64,000 nucleotides of DNA. Origin: Eudorina sp. 2006-703-Eu-15. Taxonomy: Eukaryota > Chlorophyta > Chlorophyceae > Chlamydomonadales > Volvocaceae. Both the position numbers and the translations under genes were made by a program. Location: contig BDSI01000014.1 in assembly GCA_003117195.1 (NCBI GenBank), positions 1,111,001 through 1,175,000 of the forward strand, in the 5' to 3' direction. Of the stretch, positions 27,762 through 39,633 are shown one piece after another; within the stretch, counting starts at the first letter, position 1; every line of letters begins with the position of its first letter. The notes beneath the pieces are model-generated. The model was not told the DNA's origin. It saw only the letters and a program-made list of their open reading frames with translations, and searched no databases.

Positions 27762-28721
27762 TCAACTATGGTACGGATCGGTACGGATTCCCGCGTGGGC
27801 ACCACCAACATATGTGTTCCCGCATTCAGCGGTGGGGCTGGTCAGGGCGCTGCGCAGGGCACGGGCCCAGTTCTGCACCGGGCGACCCTGCGGCGGCTGC
27901 GGCAGGGCTTTCCACACGCGCTGCAGACCCGCCAGGTCGCAACCGAATGCGGCTGATGAGATGAGCGCCTCCTGGAGCTTGGAATGCCAGTCGGGGTCGT
28001 ACCCCTCGGTGCGTATGTGCTGCAGCAGCCACAGCATCAGGTCCGGATGCCCGCCTTTAGCGGCGTGGATGGCGGCCTCCCAGGCCCATGTTGCTTCGGG
28101 ATCGTCATCTTCCCTCAGCAGTACCTCACAAACATCTCGACGTCCCGCGCCGGCCGCCCCATTACAGGCGGCAGCCCCGTTGAACTCCCTTGCGAATGGG
28201 ACGCGCAGGTTGAGTAACCACCGCACGACAGCAATATGCCCCTTGGCGGCGGCTGCGCTCGCTGCGTCCATAAAGCTGTCCTCGCATCCAAGACTGAGAA
28301 GCCACTGACACACCTCCAGGTGGCCCTCGCCTGCTGCGCTTGTGAAGGCCCCCATGAAGGGCTTGCAGCCCGCTGCGGCGACGGCGACCCGGAGGTTGTC
28401 CAGGACGCCGCTCGCCGCAGTCAGCCTCAGCAGCTCGCGCCGGTCAGCCAGCGCAATGTTGTAAAATTCGGCAGGGCTGCCCCAGCGCCAGCGGAAGGCG
28501 TGAGGCGGCACAGGGGCGGACAGCTGGACCCGGGGCGGGCGCCCGGCAGCGCGATCGCGGTCGCGGAGCAGCTGCGCGGCGGCCTTATTGTACAGCCGGT
28601 TGGTGCAGATGGCCTCGTTGTAGGTCATGTTGTCTGTGATGCGCTCCTGAAGCACGGAGGGCAGATCGGCCCAGCCTGTGGTGCTACCACCTTCCCGCTG
28701 CTCTTGGGGTGTCATGAACAT
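27762..28721 (-). CDS. Truncated F-box/ankyrin-like protein (319 residues)
   Basis: A single open frame from a true ATG (MFMTPQEQREGG). It aligns through the F-box-like segment (WADLPSVLQERITDNM) and the first ankyrin-like repeats with the copy at 30302-32561. Homology stops abruptly after ALTSPTAE at about 27838; about 25 unrelated residues (CGNTYVGGAHAG...) lead to the stop. The second half, the intron and the last exon of the family are missing, so it arose by an incomplete duplication or a deletion. It may still make a short protein with the F-box and five or so repeats; otherwise it is a pseudogene. Known role of such proteins: substrate adaptors of SCF ubiquitin ligases; function here is inferred only. 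Confidence 0.6.
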   Translation of the reverse strand: MFMTPQEQREGGSTTGWADLPSVLQERITDNMTYNEAICTNRLYNKAAAQLLRDRDRAAGRPPRVQLSAPVPPHAFRWRWGSPAEFYNIALADRRELLRLTAASGVLDNLRVAVAAAGCKPFMGAFTSAAGEGHLEVCQWLLSLGCEDSFMDAASAAAAKGHIAVVRWLLNLRVPFAREFNGAAACNGAAGAGRRDVCEVLLREDDDPEATWAWEAAIHAAKGGHPDLMLWLLQHIRTEGYDPDWHSKLQEALISSAAFGCDLAGLQRVWKALPQPPQGRPVQNWARALRSALTSPTAECGNTYVGGAHAGIRTDPYHS

Positions 28722-29188
28722 GTCCTTTACTGCGATTCACCAACGGTGTCCTGAGTTCGTTCAACGACTGAAGATTAAGGCGTCTGTCGGAAAAAGTGCG
28801 CAAATACGGTAAGCTTCCGCACGGCCGACAAGTGAAGACCAAATGTGCCGGTTGAATGTGCCTCCGTAGTAAAGACAAATTAAAAGTTCTCACAAAGCAG
28901 CTGTTGGTTCTGTTGCCAATTACCGTATAACGTGTATGCAAACGGGTTAGCTCTACCATAAACTTGGTATACTATATAGGCGAGGGTACACTGCAACGCT
29001 GACTAAAAGTACACGCTAAAAGTATTTTTGAAATCCCTGGGTGTACGGGACCTGTGGGACGAGACTAAAGTAAAGGGACTAGACCTAAGCTCCTCGCCCA
29101 CAAAGCTCCCTCCTGGTGCTACATCATCTGGGATGATTTACAAGGGCACCAAAGTCTGGGCAGCAGTCGGCAGCGGTGAAACACCCCG
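28722..29188. other. Spacer with duplicated 5' flank
   Basis: No gene. It contains the 5' flank of the truncated copy. A segment at about 28861-28940 (AAGACAAATT, CAAAGCAGCTGTTGGTTCTG, TGCAAACGG) has a near-identical counterpart at 29312-29400, upstream of the relic copy. Confidence 0.7.
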
Positions 29189-29306
29189 TACAGGCGGACT
29201 TGTTGATCAGCCGGACGGTGCAGACAACCTAATCGTATGGCAGGTTGTCGATGATGCGCAGCTGTAGCTCGGGGGGCAGGTCGGCTCCGCATTTCCGCGG
29301 TTCCAT
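29189..29306 (-). pseudogene. Relic F-box fragment of the same gene family
   Basis: From an ATG at 29306 the minus strand reads ADLPPELQLRIIDNLPYD, stop, then VVCTVRLINKSA, clearly the F-box-like N terminus of the neighbouring genes. The next segments of the family are absent. It carries an in-frame TAG and no downstream exons, so it is a dead fragment. Its upstream flank is shared with that of the truncated copy, so gene and promoter region were duplicated together. Confidence 0.75.
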
Positions 29307-29311
29307 GTACC

Positions 29312-29400
29312 TCCATAGTTACGGTAGTGAAGACAAATTCGAAGGTCTCACAAAGCAGCTGTTGGTTCTGTTGCCGATTGCAACGAGCATGCAAACGGTA
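29312..29400. repeat. Duplicated 5'-flank segment
   Basis: About 80 bases matching 28861-28940 with few differences, including the exact block CAAAGCAGCTGTTGGTTCTG. It places the relic and the truncated copy as products of one duplication. Confidence 0.75.
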
Positions 29401-30301
29401 AGGGAACGTTGGCCTTTGACAGGACCACCCATAGCCAGCCACCGAAGCGCCCCTACTAGCGAACCACGGCCAAAACCACACCGCACCACACCACACCGCA
29501 CCACCGCACAGCACACCACTGTTGCCTGCATGTGACCACCTGCGCCACGCAAGAATCCACACCCGCATGCTTCATCCCCCTTCCCAGCCAGGAGCACCAC
29601 CTGAATAACGACGAGTACAGCCTCCTCGTGGGGGCTCCTCCGCCATCAAACAAGGAACAGGCATAAATCCGTCTAGAGTCTTCAACAAACGACCGACAAC
29701 AACCAACAACCGCAAACCGCTGCAAGCCTCCCCTGCACCCAATCCCCAACGAGACAGGCCAGGATGTCCTTGGATTTGGTTGGTTCCTTGGTGTAGTCTA
29801 CACCGCAAACAGGGAACGACCATTCGCAGCACTTGTATGAACGACTCCGCAGCCTGGGTCGTACCTCGTACGGCCACACGTGCTTGCAGTGCAGCCAAGA
29901 AAACCGCGACCCGAGCAACGTGCCACATGTCCGCTGCCCAAGCCCGTCCCTCGATGCCCGGCGGTCCCTCTTCCCACGCACCCGGCTTTGCATGCATTGT
30001 TACGGCCCCAGCAGCCATCCAGCGCTGCACACCCTGTACCCTCCCACCAACAGGCTTGACTAACTCACTCGTGCATGTCGTGCGGTGATGGCGGAGACGG
30101 AGGACCATCCATCGACACAAACCAGAACCGCCTTAGAGCGGTGGCCAGGCGGACAGCACCCGCCCGCGACCTGCACACAGTATCCTTCCCCGCCCCCAGG
30201 CCAGATCTGTTGTGCCACCGAAAACCATATGGTTCAGCCAGCCGCCGGTCCAATAACCCATCGACCTGACCTACTCGATCAGAGGCGCATTCAGTTTGGA
30301 C
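29401..30301. other. Gene-free stretch downstream of the intact F-box/ankyrin gene
   Basis: Includes the expected 3' UTR of the intact copy. An ACCACACCGC simple tract lies near 29473-29517. Open frames on both strands (29572-30120 minus, 29833-30063 plus) look coding in composition but match no family I can name and have no exon support. Confidence 0.45.
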
Positions 30302-32561
30302 CTACCGGGGCAACCGGTCCGCGACCCACGCCCGCACCGAGTCCGCCGAGGGCCCCCGTTTATACGCCGCAGCTCTCTGAGTCCTCTCCCAGTCCACCGG
30401 GCAGCCCTCCTCCAGCAGCCACCCCAGCAGCTCCACGCTGCATCCCCTCCCCAACGCGAGGCTGAAGAGGTCCTGGCCCCGTCGTCCCCAAGGGCAGTTC
30501 AGCCGCCTCAGGCAGCGCACTGTCGCGCCATCAAGAAATGCGATGGCCAACCTGTACGGCTCGCCGTCATCCTGCAAGATAAAAAACAGCAGGACGTGCC
30601 GTACGTGCGGAAGACAGATGAGCATGACGTGCGTGCCTTTGCAAGTGATTTGTATAGAACGTTTACGGGAATGGAAGGGAAGGGAGTATGACGCGAAGCA
30701 AGGACCAACAACATTGACCAATAACATGTGGCAATGTGCCCGCTGCAGACCTCAGCGGGGCCCCCGCATGTAGATCCCTAACGCAAATAAATGAACTACT
30801 GTTGAGAGAGTGCTTCCAAGCGCCGATACAGTAGCCAGTCCTCCCGCAGCAAGTCCACATACAGGAATCAAGGGACTGCTAAAAGGCTTACTCCGTTCAA
30901 CGCTCCTCTACACCATTGACTCCCCGGAAGGGTCCCCACTGCCCACTCGCCAGCGTGCTCACCGGTATGGGACAACCCTGCTGCTCCATCCACTCCAACA
31001 GCGCCACGTTGCCTGCGCGCGCCGCCTCAGTGAAGGCGCGGCTGTCCCAGGCGCAGCCGTGCTCCCGCAGCCATGCCATCAGCTCCAGGCTTCCAGTCCC
31101 AGCCGCATCCGCTGCCAGATCGGTGCCGTTGCTCTCCAACTCCTCCCGCACTGCGTCCGCCGCTGCTGCCCTGGCTTCCGGTCCCGCCTCAGTCACCCCA
31201 TCGACTGCCGCAGCCCGCTGTGCTCCCACAGGCTCCTCCCCTCCTCCTCCGGCCTGAGCCGCGGCCCCGGCGGCTTCCGCCCCGGCCCACATCCACCGCA
31301 GCATGCGGACGTCACCGGCGCGGACCGCTACCGTGACAAATCTCGGCCAGGCAATCTCTTCCCTGATCGCCAGCCAAAAGCAGACTGCCACTTTCGCTGG
31401 GGTAAAATTCCACGGCCGTATATTGAGGGAAAGTGTTATGAAAATTCCTAGGCGGACTCGCTCCGCCGCGGGCCACTGCTCCAGCACCAACTCCACCAGC
31501 TCCCGCGAGGCGAGACACATCCCACAGGCGAGGATGTCATCTAGGGCGGTGAACAACCCCTCTGCTGGCATCAGCTGCAGGTACAGTCGGGCGCGCTCGA
31601 TGCAGTCCGCGGGCGGGATCGTGTCTTGGCGCCTGGAGTACTTGGCCCCGGCGTTGTGGACCGCAAAGCCCTGGCCCCGCAGCCAGTCGACCTTCAGCCG
31701 CCAGTCAGCGGTGGGGCTGGTCAGGGCGCTGGGCAGGGGACGGTCCCAGTTCTGCACCGGGCGGCCCTGCGGCGGCTGCGGCAGGGCGTCCCACACGCGC
31801 TGCAGACCCGCCAGGTCGCAACCGAATGCGGCCGCTGAGATGAGCGCCTCCTGGAAGCTGTTGTGCTCCTCCGTGGGGTCGTGCTGCAGCAGCCACAGCA
31901 CCAGGTCCAAATGCCCGCCCTTCGCGGCGGCAACGGCGGCATCCCTGGCCCACCAATCGATTGCGTCGGGATCATCACCATCCGCCAGCAGCACCTCACA
32001 GACATCTCGACGACCCGCGCCCGCCGCCCCACAAACGGCGGCAGCCGCTGCATCCGGGCGCAGGTCGAGTAGCCACCGCACGACAGCGATACGTCCCTTG
32101 GCGGCGGCTGCCCTCGCCGCGTCCGTGAACTCGACCGGGCCTCCGCGACTGATTATCCACAGGCACACATCCAGGTGGCCCTCAGCTGCTGCGCTTGTGA
32201 AGGTCCGCTCAAGGGGCTGGCAGCCCGCTGCGGTGATGGCGACCCGGAGGTTCTCCAGGACGCCGCTCGCCGCGGTGAGATCCAGCAGCTTGTGCCTTGC
32301 GTCCAGTGTCATGTTATGACATGCGGCAGGGCTGCCCCAGCTCCAGCGGAAGGCGTGAGGTGGCACGGGGGCGGACAGCTGGACCCGGGGCGGGCGCCCG
32401 GCAGCGCGATCGCGGTCGCGGAGCAGCTCATAGGCGGCCTTGTTGACCAGCCGGACGGTGCAAACGACCTCATTGTTTGACAGCTTGTCTATGATGCACT
32501 GCTGCAGCTCGGGCAAGAGGTCGGCCCAGCCTGTGGTGCTGTGCTGTTCTTCAGTTGCCAT
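30302..32561 (-). CDS. F-box/ankyrin-like repeat protein, intact copy (622 residues)
   Basis: Exon 1 is 32561..30963 (ATG start MATEEQHSTTGWADLL, donor CCG|gtgagc); exon 2 is 30571..30302 after CTTGCAG, ending ADRLPR-stop. Residues ~10-42 resemble an F-box (WADLLPELQQCIIDKLSNNE, then VVCTVRLVNKA). Then follow many divergent ankyrin-like helix pairs: AAAEGHLDVCLWII, AAAKGRIAVVRWLLDL, AAKGGHLDLVLWLLQH, AVRAGDVRMLRWMWAGA, AGTGSLELMAWLREHGC, AARAGNVALLEWMEQQGC and, in exon 2, LALGRGCSVELLGWLLEEGC. A Gly/Ala/Glu-rich linker (about residues 435-475) separates two repeat groups. Family knowledge suggests a substrate receptor of an SCF-type ubiquitin ligase; the substrate is unknown. It heads a tandem array of at least four copies on the same strand. 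Confidence 0.85.
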
Positions 32562-32740
32562 GGGAACCTCCACGGCTTCGAAATCATCAACAGCCTCCTG
32601 ATTTTCCAGCGACAGAAAACCAAGATACTCTAGAGCTCAAAGGGTTTGGCTCTGTTTAGGGTGTGTGGTCGGCAGGGGCTGCTCGCAAAACTTGTGCAAG
32701 CAGAACTCCCGCCCGGACCCCTGCCTACAAACTTGGTTGC

Positions 32741-32803
32741 AAGTACTCCTTTGTAACGACAAAGTACTCCTTTGTAACGACAAAGTACTCCTTTGTAACG
32801 ACA
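32741..32803. repeat. Three perfect 21-bp tandem copies with internal palindrome
   Basis: Units start AAGTACTCC and contain CTTTGTAACGACAAAG across the unit junction, which can fold as a hairpin (CTTTGT/ACAAAG). The composition is AT-rich and resembles the short palindromic repeats of volvocine organelle genomes more than nuclear DNA. Confidence 0.8.
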
Positions 32804-34211
32804 AAGGAAAGAAATTTAATATTGTCGAATGCCGATGACGTACAGAAGCGTGCAAAGGATCCGCATGAACTTAAGTTTCAATACAGGCGTGATTATATTA
32901 TAAAAAATTGGAAATTAAAAATGAATACTGCCTCAGAATGGACCCGTGCGGCAGGACTATGAATTTTAGCGGAGCAATGCCCATCGATGTACTGGAGAAT
33001 TATGTTGCAGTTCTGTTCACCCAGTGTTCACAATATTATAGCTGGTGGCAGGTCTCGGAAGTCCTCTAGATGGTAGAAAGGTCGGTAGGTCGGTAGGTAG
33101 AGCTAAGTATCCAAATTATTGAATTCACAAAGCGCCGCTTACAAAGCTTTGCTCAACGGACGGACACGGACAAGGACAGATAGCTTTGGCGACGCTGCCG
33201 TAGCCCTGCGCGCCGTTCCAACGTGTAGACTGTTTGTACGTGTGTCTCCGCCTGTCTCCGCTGTATTAGTCATGCATTCATGTCATTACCAGGACTTGTA
33301 CTGTTACACTATGGATTCCCATCCCCATGACAGCCAAGCAGAAAACAACAACGGAGAGTCATCAGCCCCGCGAAAAACATCGCGGCAGTAGTACAGCGCT
33401 CGGTCCAGCCGTACATACATAGTCGCGCACACGCAACATGTGGACCGTCGCATGTGGACCGTCGTTCTTTTTTTGTCTCTTTCTCTCTCTTTTTGTCTCG
33501 TTTCTCTCTTCCTCTCTCGCGCGCGTGGGGAGGTCTAGGGTTACCTCGGTAACGGCATCATCCTCAAGGCCCTAACAAGAAGAAAACAATTTCATCGTGG
33601 ATGGACGTCTCGGTCTGCCAGCAGGGCGCCTGACGGACAACCGTGCGTACCATGCCGTACATAACCGTGGATCCGAATGATGGCGGAAGTCAGTCTCGGA
33701 AGCTTGGTCACGCGATGCATGCGCTTGAATGAATGAACGTTACAGCGGACCCCAAAGGGATCAGCGGTGTATACCAGGGCAAGCCCGATGCGCTGTCCGA
33801 TGCACAGCAGTCAATCAGGGTCAATCCAAGGTGGGTCTCTCAAGATGGGCACGGCGAAGTACGGCACCCAAACATGCACACAGTCCACATCCGTACACAG
33901 TCGGTAATGCAATCACACACCCGCACGTACATACATACACACACCTATACATAGCAGCGCCCCCTGAAGGGCCCACGCACACGCGGTAACCGTAATCGGC
34001 AATTCGGTGTCATGCTGTCATCATCAACTCCATCGCCGGTCACCTTCGGACGTCGCTTCTCGCGGACGTCTTATACACACACATATGCACACTTGGGCTC
34101 GGGCGGTTCCGGACGGGTTTGTCATCAAACACACACACGCATGCACGCACCCAGCAAGACGGGCGATGGCACTCACGCACACGGAGCCCAGCATGCATCG
34201 GACTATCCTTT

Positions 34212-34432
34212 CACACAGGGTGCAAGGCGGCGGGGCGGCGGGGCGGCGGGGCGGCGGCGGCGGGGAGTCGGGGCGGCGGGGCGGCGGGGCGGCGGCGGGG
34301 CGGCGGGGCGGCGGGGCGGCGGGGCGGCGGCGGGGCGGCGGCGGGGCGGCGGCGGGGCGGCGGGGCGGCGGGGCGGCGGGGCGGCGGGGCGGCGGCGGCG
34401 GGGAGTCGGGGCGGCGGGGCGGCTGCAGTCAC
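34212..34432. repeat. GGCGGGGC array (about 220 bp)
   Basis: Nearly pure GGCGG/GGGGC repeats with a 54-bp higher-order repetition (the block containing GGGGAGTCGGGGCGG appears at both ends). Open frames through it are artefacts of the repeat. Confidence 0.9.
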
Positions 34433-35138
34433 CAAATGAAGAGCCAGTCAGCGGTCCGGGTCCCAGCTCCGTCCCAAACAAATTCGATTGCGTGCCGCAC
34501 AAAATCCGCGATTTGTGCAGGAGATCGACTCTTGTCATGTCATCGCACAGCAGCTTTGTCTGCAGCTTGTACGGCACGGAACACATACACACACACACAC
34601 ACACACTCCCTTACATTTCGCGGAGCACGCATGCCTAACCGTCACAACACGCGCACTGCGGCTCACGCCCCATGGCACCACGAAGATGGCCTGCCTCGGG
34701 GCATAGCCTGATTGCCGCTGCTGGGCGGTGATGCACGCCGTGGCGAGGGGGGGGGGGGCGGCGCAGCGCGCGAGGGCGCCATGGCGCGTGCAGGGTCCCG
34801 AGGAAAGAATAATAATCCATCCATCCCTTGTCGTCCGATGCTTAACAGTACGGTCCGCACCGCCGATGTCCCCATGTGGGGATGTGGGGATGTGGGGTCG
34901 GCTCTCGGCTGTGAATCCAATGCTTCACTCCACTCACCGTCTATTCTGTCTAGTAATCACCACCCGCCATATGCGTGTTTGCTCATTCAAGTGTGGCGCC
35001 CAAATAAAGGTCGTCAAGCAGCAGCAGCAGCCAAAAAGGCGGCAACGTTGTTAGGGAGGCTCAGGCGTCTAGGTGATGAGCTCTCTGCGGTGCGGTCCGC
35101 ATCCGGCTGCGACTGGACCGACCGAGTGGACTGTGTGA

Positions 35139-35226
35139 GACCGTCCACGTTCCGTCCTTCAGGCTCAACTTATTATATGACTGTCACCGTCGACGTTCCG
35201 TCCTTCAGACCCAACTTATCATATTA
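35139..35226. repeat. Two-copy direct repeat, about 50 bp each
   Basis: ACGTTCCGTCCTTCAG followed by CAACTTAT-ATAT occurs twice in a row (35148 and 35193 onward) with a few substitutions. No coding role seen. Confidence 0.8.
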
Positions 35227-35870
35227 CGGCTTGACAACACCAACACCAGGCGCCGTACACAGCCATTCCGGCGTCGGCGTGCTCAAGAGGGGTTGAGGCA
35301 ACGGCGGCCTGCTCCGTCACCCTCGCGGGGGCACCTAAGACCGGGGGCGCATTCACCTGTTTCTTCACTCACTCACTCGCTCACTCGCTCACTCGCTCAC
35401 AGCCGGCGAGAGAATTTTTAAGATGCAAGCCAAAACCGCGGAGATGACACGACGTTTCGCAACGCATCGGTCGGGTTTTGCAACCCACGAACCGTCCCAG
35501 GGACGGCGGAATCCCGCGGGAAACCCCAGCCTGCACCTGAACAGCGCTCCGACCCAGCGACTCCCAAATCCTCGTACTTGAAAAGTAAAAAAGCATGACA
35601 CCGCACCCGCACTCCACTTCATTTTCATGGCGTGCTGGGCACGCTGCTGATGCCATACTTGCGCGCTCCAGCGCTTCGCCTGTTTGATTGCACTGACAAC
35701 GGAGCCTCCGTCCCCCGGGTATGCCTCGTTTGTTCCCCTGCCTTTCTACCATACGCACCTGTTGGCCGTTGCTCGACGTTAGTCGTACATGTACGTGACA
35801 CCCCATGGGCCGCTCCGAGACCGGGAGCACGCGAGAAACGTCTACCTGATGCCTTGCCTGCTGTGCTGCG

Positions 35871-35957
35871 CGGTGGCGCATGCCGTACGCGGTGGCGCAT
35901 GCCATACGCGGTGGCGCATGCCGTACGCGGTGGCGCATGCCGTACGCGGTGGCGCAC
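35871..35957. repeat. 19-bp tandem repeat CGGTGGCGCATGCCGTACG, 4.5 copies
   Basis: Units start at 35871, 35890, 35909, 35928 and 35947; the second carries CCATACG. Each unit contains the GCATGC and CGTACG palindromes. CGTACG also appears in the dispersed TGCCGTAC motif of this window. Confidence 0.9.
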
Positions 35958-36239
35958 GTTGATCGCATAAGCTCTAGGGGTGTCGAGCCAGGAAAGAATC
36001 ACGAAGTGCTGCTCTCCCCTGCGTGGCCTCTTCACGCACATGGGACATGGCAGGGCCGGCAACACTGCACTGCGGCGGCCCTCGCCCCTCGCTGCGTGTG
36101 ATGGGGACATAGGGCCCAAGAGGAGCAGCACAGGAGGCCGCGACCGCGTCCAAGCAGACTGCTGGACGAAACATCTTCACGACAACGCCAACAGGCAACG
36201 GGCAACAGACAACGGTCAACGCACAACAGTCAACTCCTT

Positions 36240-39200
36240 TCACAGTGCTCGTAACGCAGTTGGTGCGCCCTCCTCGACTTCGAATCGCAACGGATGGGAT
36301 GCCAGCAGCGCCCGGCTCACGCCGCCACGGGATCCCCGCCTCTCGGCCGCCGATGGCGTGGACTCGGCTTCTACATGGCCGTTGGCAAACATGTACGACG
36401 CAGCCGCCGAGTGACCGTTGGCCAGGCCGCTCGTGTTGTACGGGTTTGGCAGTAGCTGCACCGCTGGGGAGGAGGTCGCCGCCGCCGCCGCCGCCGCCGT
36501 CGCAGCGGCGCCGCCGACGGCGCCGGTGACCGCTGCGGGCTCCGTCACAAACAGCTCGTTGCTGACAACGGTGAACCCACGCGGTACGACATGTACGACA
36601 GCCGGCATGGATGCCTGTCCCGTGCTGAGCTGCTGCCGTGGCGGCGGCGGGGGCGGAATCTGCAACCGACCGCGACGCGCCGCCGCCGCCGCCGCCGCCG
36701 CCGTCGGGGCCCGCCGCTGCGGTGCTAGCGGCAGCGGTTGCCATGAGGTTAGGTCCGGGGTGGGCACATCGAGCACCTCCGCCGCCCCTGCGGCTTGGCG
36801 GCGGTTGGACTCCTCCTCGTCCGGTGAGGCCCATTCCGCAGCCTCCGGCGGCGTGGATTGCATCGGTGGTTGCGCCCGTTGCGGCGGTTGCAGCGGTTGC
36901 GGTTCCCGGGCCGAGCCGGCTCGGAACGAACCGACATCATACTGCTGCGGTTGCGGGTGCGTCCTTTGCTGCTGCTGCTGCTGCTGCTGCTGTTGCTGCT
37001 GTGGCTGTAGCAGCTGTAGCTGCTTAAGGTGCCGGTCCTGGAGTTCCTGATGCTGCAGCCGTAAAACCTCCTGTTGTTGCCGCAGCTGTAGCAGCAGCCC
37101 GCTCAGCTGTTCCTGCTGCTCCTGCTGCTGTAGCAGAAGCTGCTGCCGCCGGGGTGACGGTGGCCGTAGCCCTGCCGCAGTCCGATGCTGCTGCTGCTGC
37201 TGCTGCTGCTGCCGCCACTGCGCTTGCTGGTCTTGCTGCTGCTGCTCCAATTGAAGCTGTATCTGCTGCAGATCCAGAAGCTGACACTGCAGCTGCTGTA
37301 GCTGCTCCAGCTGAGCCGCGATGTCCTCCGAGGCGGCGCCGCCGCTGCTGTCGCTGCTTCTGCCGGTCCCGCCAGAGGCGGCGGAGGCGATGGCGGCAAC
37401 GCCGCCGTCGCCACTACTGCCGGCGCCGCCGCCGCGGCCGCCGGCAGCCACCGCAGAGGCGGTGGATTGCAGCTCCAGCGTCTCTAGTCTCGGAAGCAAT
37501 GGATCCTGGTGCGCCGCGGGACCATCCACACTGGCCGCCGCTGTGTCAGCGGTAGCCGTAACAGCTGTAACAGCCTTTGCAGCCGTAACAGCTGTAGCAG
37601 CCTTGGCAGCCGTAGCAGCTGTAGCAGCCTTGGCAGCCGTAGCAGCTGTAGCAGCCTTGGCAGCTGTAGCAGCAACAAGGGCAGGATGGGGAGCTGCCGC
37701 CGGTTCCGCGGCAGCGACGGTGCCGGCGGCGGGTGGCGCTGGCGGTACGGCCCCTGCGGGCGGCGCCGTACTGGTCTCGGAGCCCCCCTGGAGCTGACGT
37801 GCCGTCTCGCCCGCGATGACGGTCCTGCACAGATGGAAGGTTGGACAGATAAGCATACGCATAAATATACGCACAAACAGATCATATATTGTACAACTTC
37901 CTTATTCCTAGTAGATTCATGCATGTACGGTGTCGTATTTCGATGCCCCAAATCATGCCCCAAGCCCTCCGATGTCTCACTGCCATCTACAACGGTAATC
38001 ACGTGGCCGGGTAATACCCGTGGGTGTCCCTGGTGTCGTACCGAGGAGGTGCTCCGGAGGGCGGGCGGACCGTCCCCAGGTCCCCAGCGGTTGACGGCGG
38101 CGGCGGCGGCGGTGCCGGCCCGAGCCCCGACCCACGACCGCCGCCGCCCGAGTACGACGTCCCCGCAGCGGCAGATACGGCAGCCATGGCGGCGGCCGCC
38201 TCCGCTGGAGCCCCACATCCGCCGTTCGACTGCAGCGGCGGGTTCTGCGCCGGTGGCGGCGGCGGCGGCGGTGATTCCGCAGCTCGAAGCTCCAGGGGCT
38301 GCTTCCGCGGCGGCCGGTACAGTCGCGGCGGGCCCGCAGACGCTCCCTCCGGCTGCGCCGCCGCTGCTCCGCGGCTCCGCAGCTGTAGCGGGTTGACGGG
38401 CCACGGCTGCGGCTGTGACAGGGCGCCCGCCGCCGCTGGCTTTGCTCCCGCCGTCGAGTTGCCGTGGGCGCCCACCGATTGGCTCCACACGCCATGCCCG
38501 CCCAGCGTTCCCACGGGCGCTGTCGGACCCGCGACGCCCCCGACGGCGGCGGCGGCGGCGCCAGTCCCCGGCGGCACCACGTAGCCGATGCCGCCAACAG
38601 CCGGTACACCGCAGCCCGCCGCCGCCAGCTCCTGAATCAGCTGCGCCCGCAGCTGCTCGAGCTGCCGGATCTGCTGGAGCTGCTGCTGGAGCTCGGCGGC
38701 GTCGGCGTCGGCGGCGTCGGCAGCGCCGGCGGCGGCGCCGGCGACTTGTTGCGACGGCGGAATCCAATTTGTCACAGACAACGACGTGTACCGGGCAGCC
38801 ACGCCGCCGCCGCCGCCAAACGCGAACGCTGAGCGGTCATCCGCTCCAGGGATGTGATTGCCAGTTGCCGTCGGCAGCGGCGCCCGCGGCGGCGACTGCA
38901 GCACCGCCGCCGGGCCGAGCAAGGCACCGTTGGGCGCTGCGCTGCCGGCGGTGCTGCCGAAGGCGGAGCGGAGTGTCGACGACTCCGTGCGGTCGGGGCC
39001 GTCGTGCCCTGTGGCGCCATCGGGACCCAGCGCCGCCGCCGCCAGCCTCTCAAGAAGATCGTCCATTCCGCCGATGCTGCCGCCACCGCCGCCGCCAACA
39101 CTGCCGTACACGTTGCCCGGCGGATCGGGGACGATGGAGTCCCGAGCACCGGCACTGGACTGGCTGCCGACGGCGGCGGCGGCGGCAACGGAAGCGGCGG

Positions 39201-39566
39201 CGGCGGCGGCGGCGACAGCGGCGGCGGCGGTGAACTGGCCGTTGCCGCGCGACCCCTCGAGCAAGTCCCCGCTGACGGTTTTCACGACCATGCCGTTGTC
39301 GGTTGTGTACGGTTGGACGTCCCGTACATCAGCCCCCGCTGACGACCCCCTGTCCTGCCCGAGCAGCTCGCCGCGGCCGTTGCCGCTGTTGCGCATCGGC
39401 GGCTGTAGCAGCACCATCCCTTGGCCGCTCTGGGCGTAGCCTGTGGCTGTAGCAGGCGGCGTCGGTCCCCTGGAGCTCCTTGACTTCACTAGAGACACCT
39501 CGTCACTAGTCGGCAGGTATGTGTTCTTGCCCGAGGGTCGGTACCGAGTCGGCGTCGGCGCTCTGA

Positions 39567-39633
<67 letters not shown>

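Larger units (their letters stand above)
32562..36239. other. Repeat-rich gene-free stretch
   Basis: Between two minus-strand genes. Contents: an AT-rich island at 32700-33010 with a 21-bp triple repeat and an open frame (residues ending NTASEWTRAAGL) unlike its surroundings, a pyrimidine tract at 33465-33520, CA-rich tracts at 33920-33955 and 34580-34606, a GGCGG array (34212-34432), a two-copy repeat at 35139-35226, a TCACTCGC run at 35370-35400 and a 19-bp array (35871-35957). No exon chain was found. The right end should contain the 3' UTR of the gene ending at 36240; no TGTAA on the minus strand was found within 1 kb of that stop. Confidence 0.5.

Noticed and set aside
29572..30120. 182-codon minus-strand frame downstream of the intact F-box gene
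   Set aside because: No recognisable domain, no true homology to the F-box family, and no splice-consistent neighbour; kept only as a remark in the region entry.
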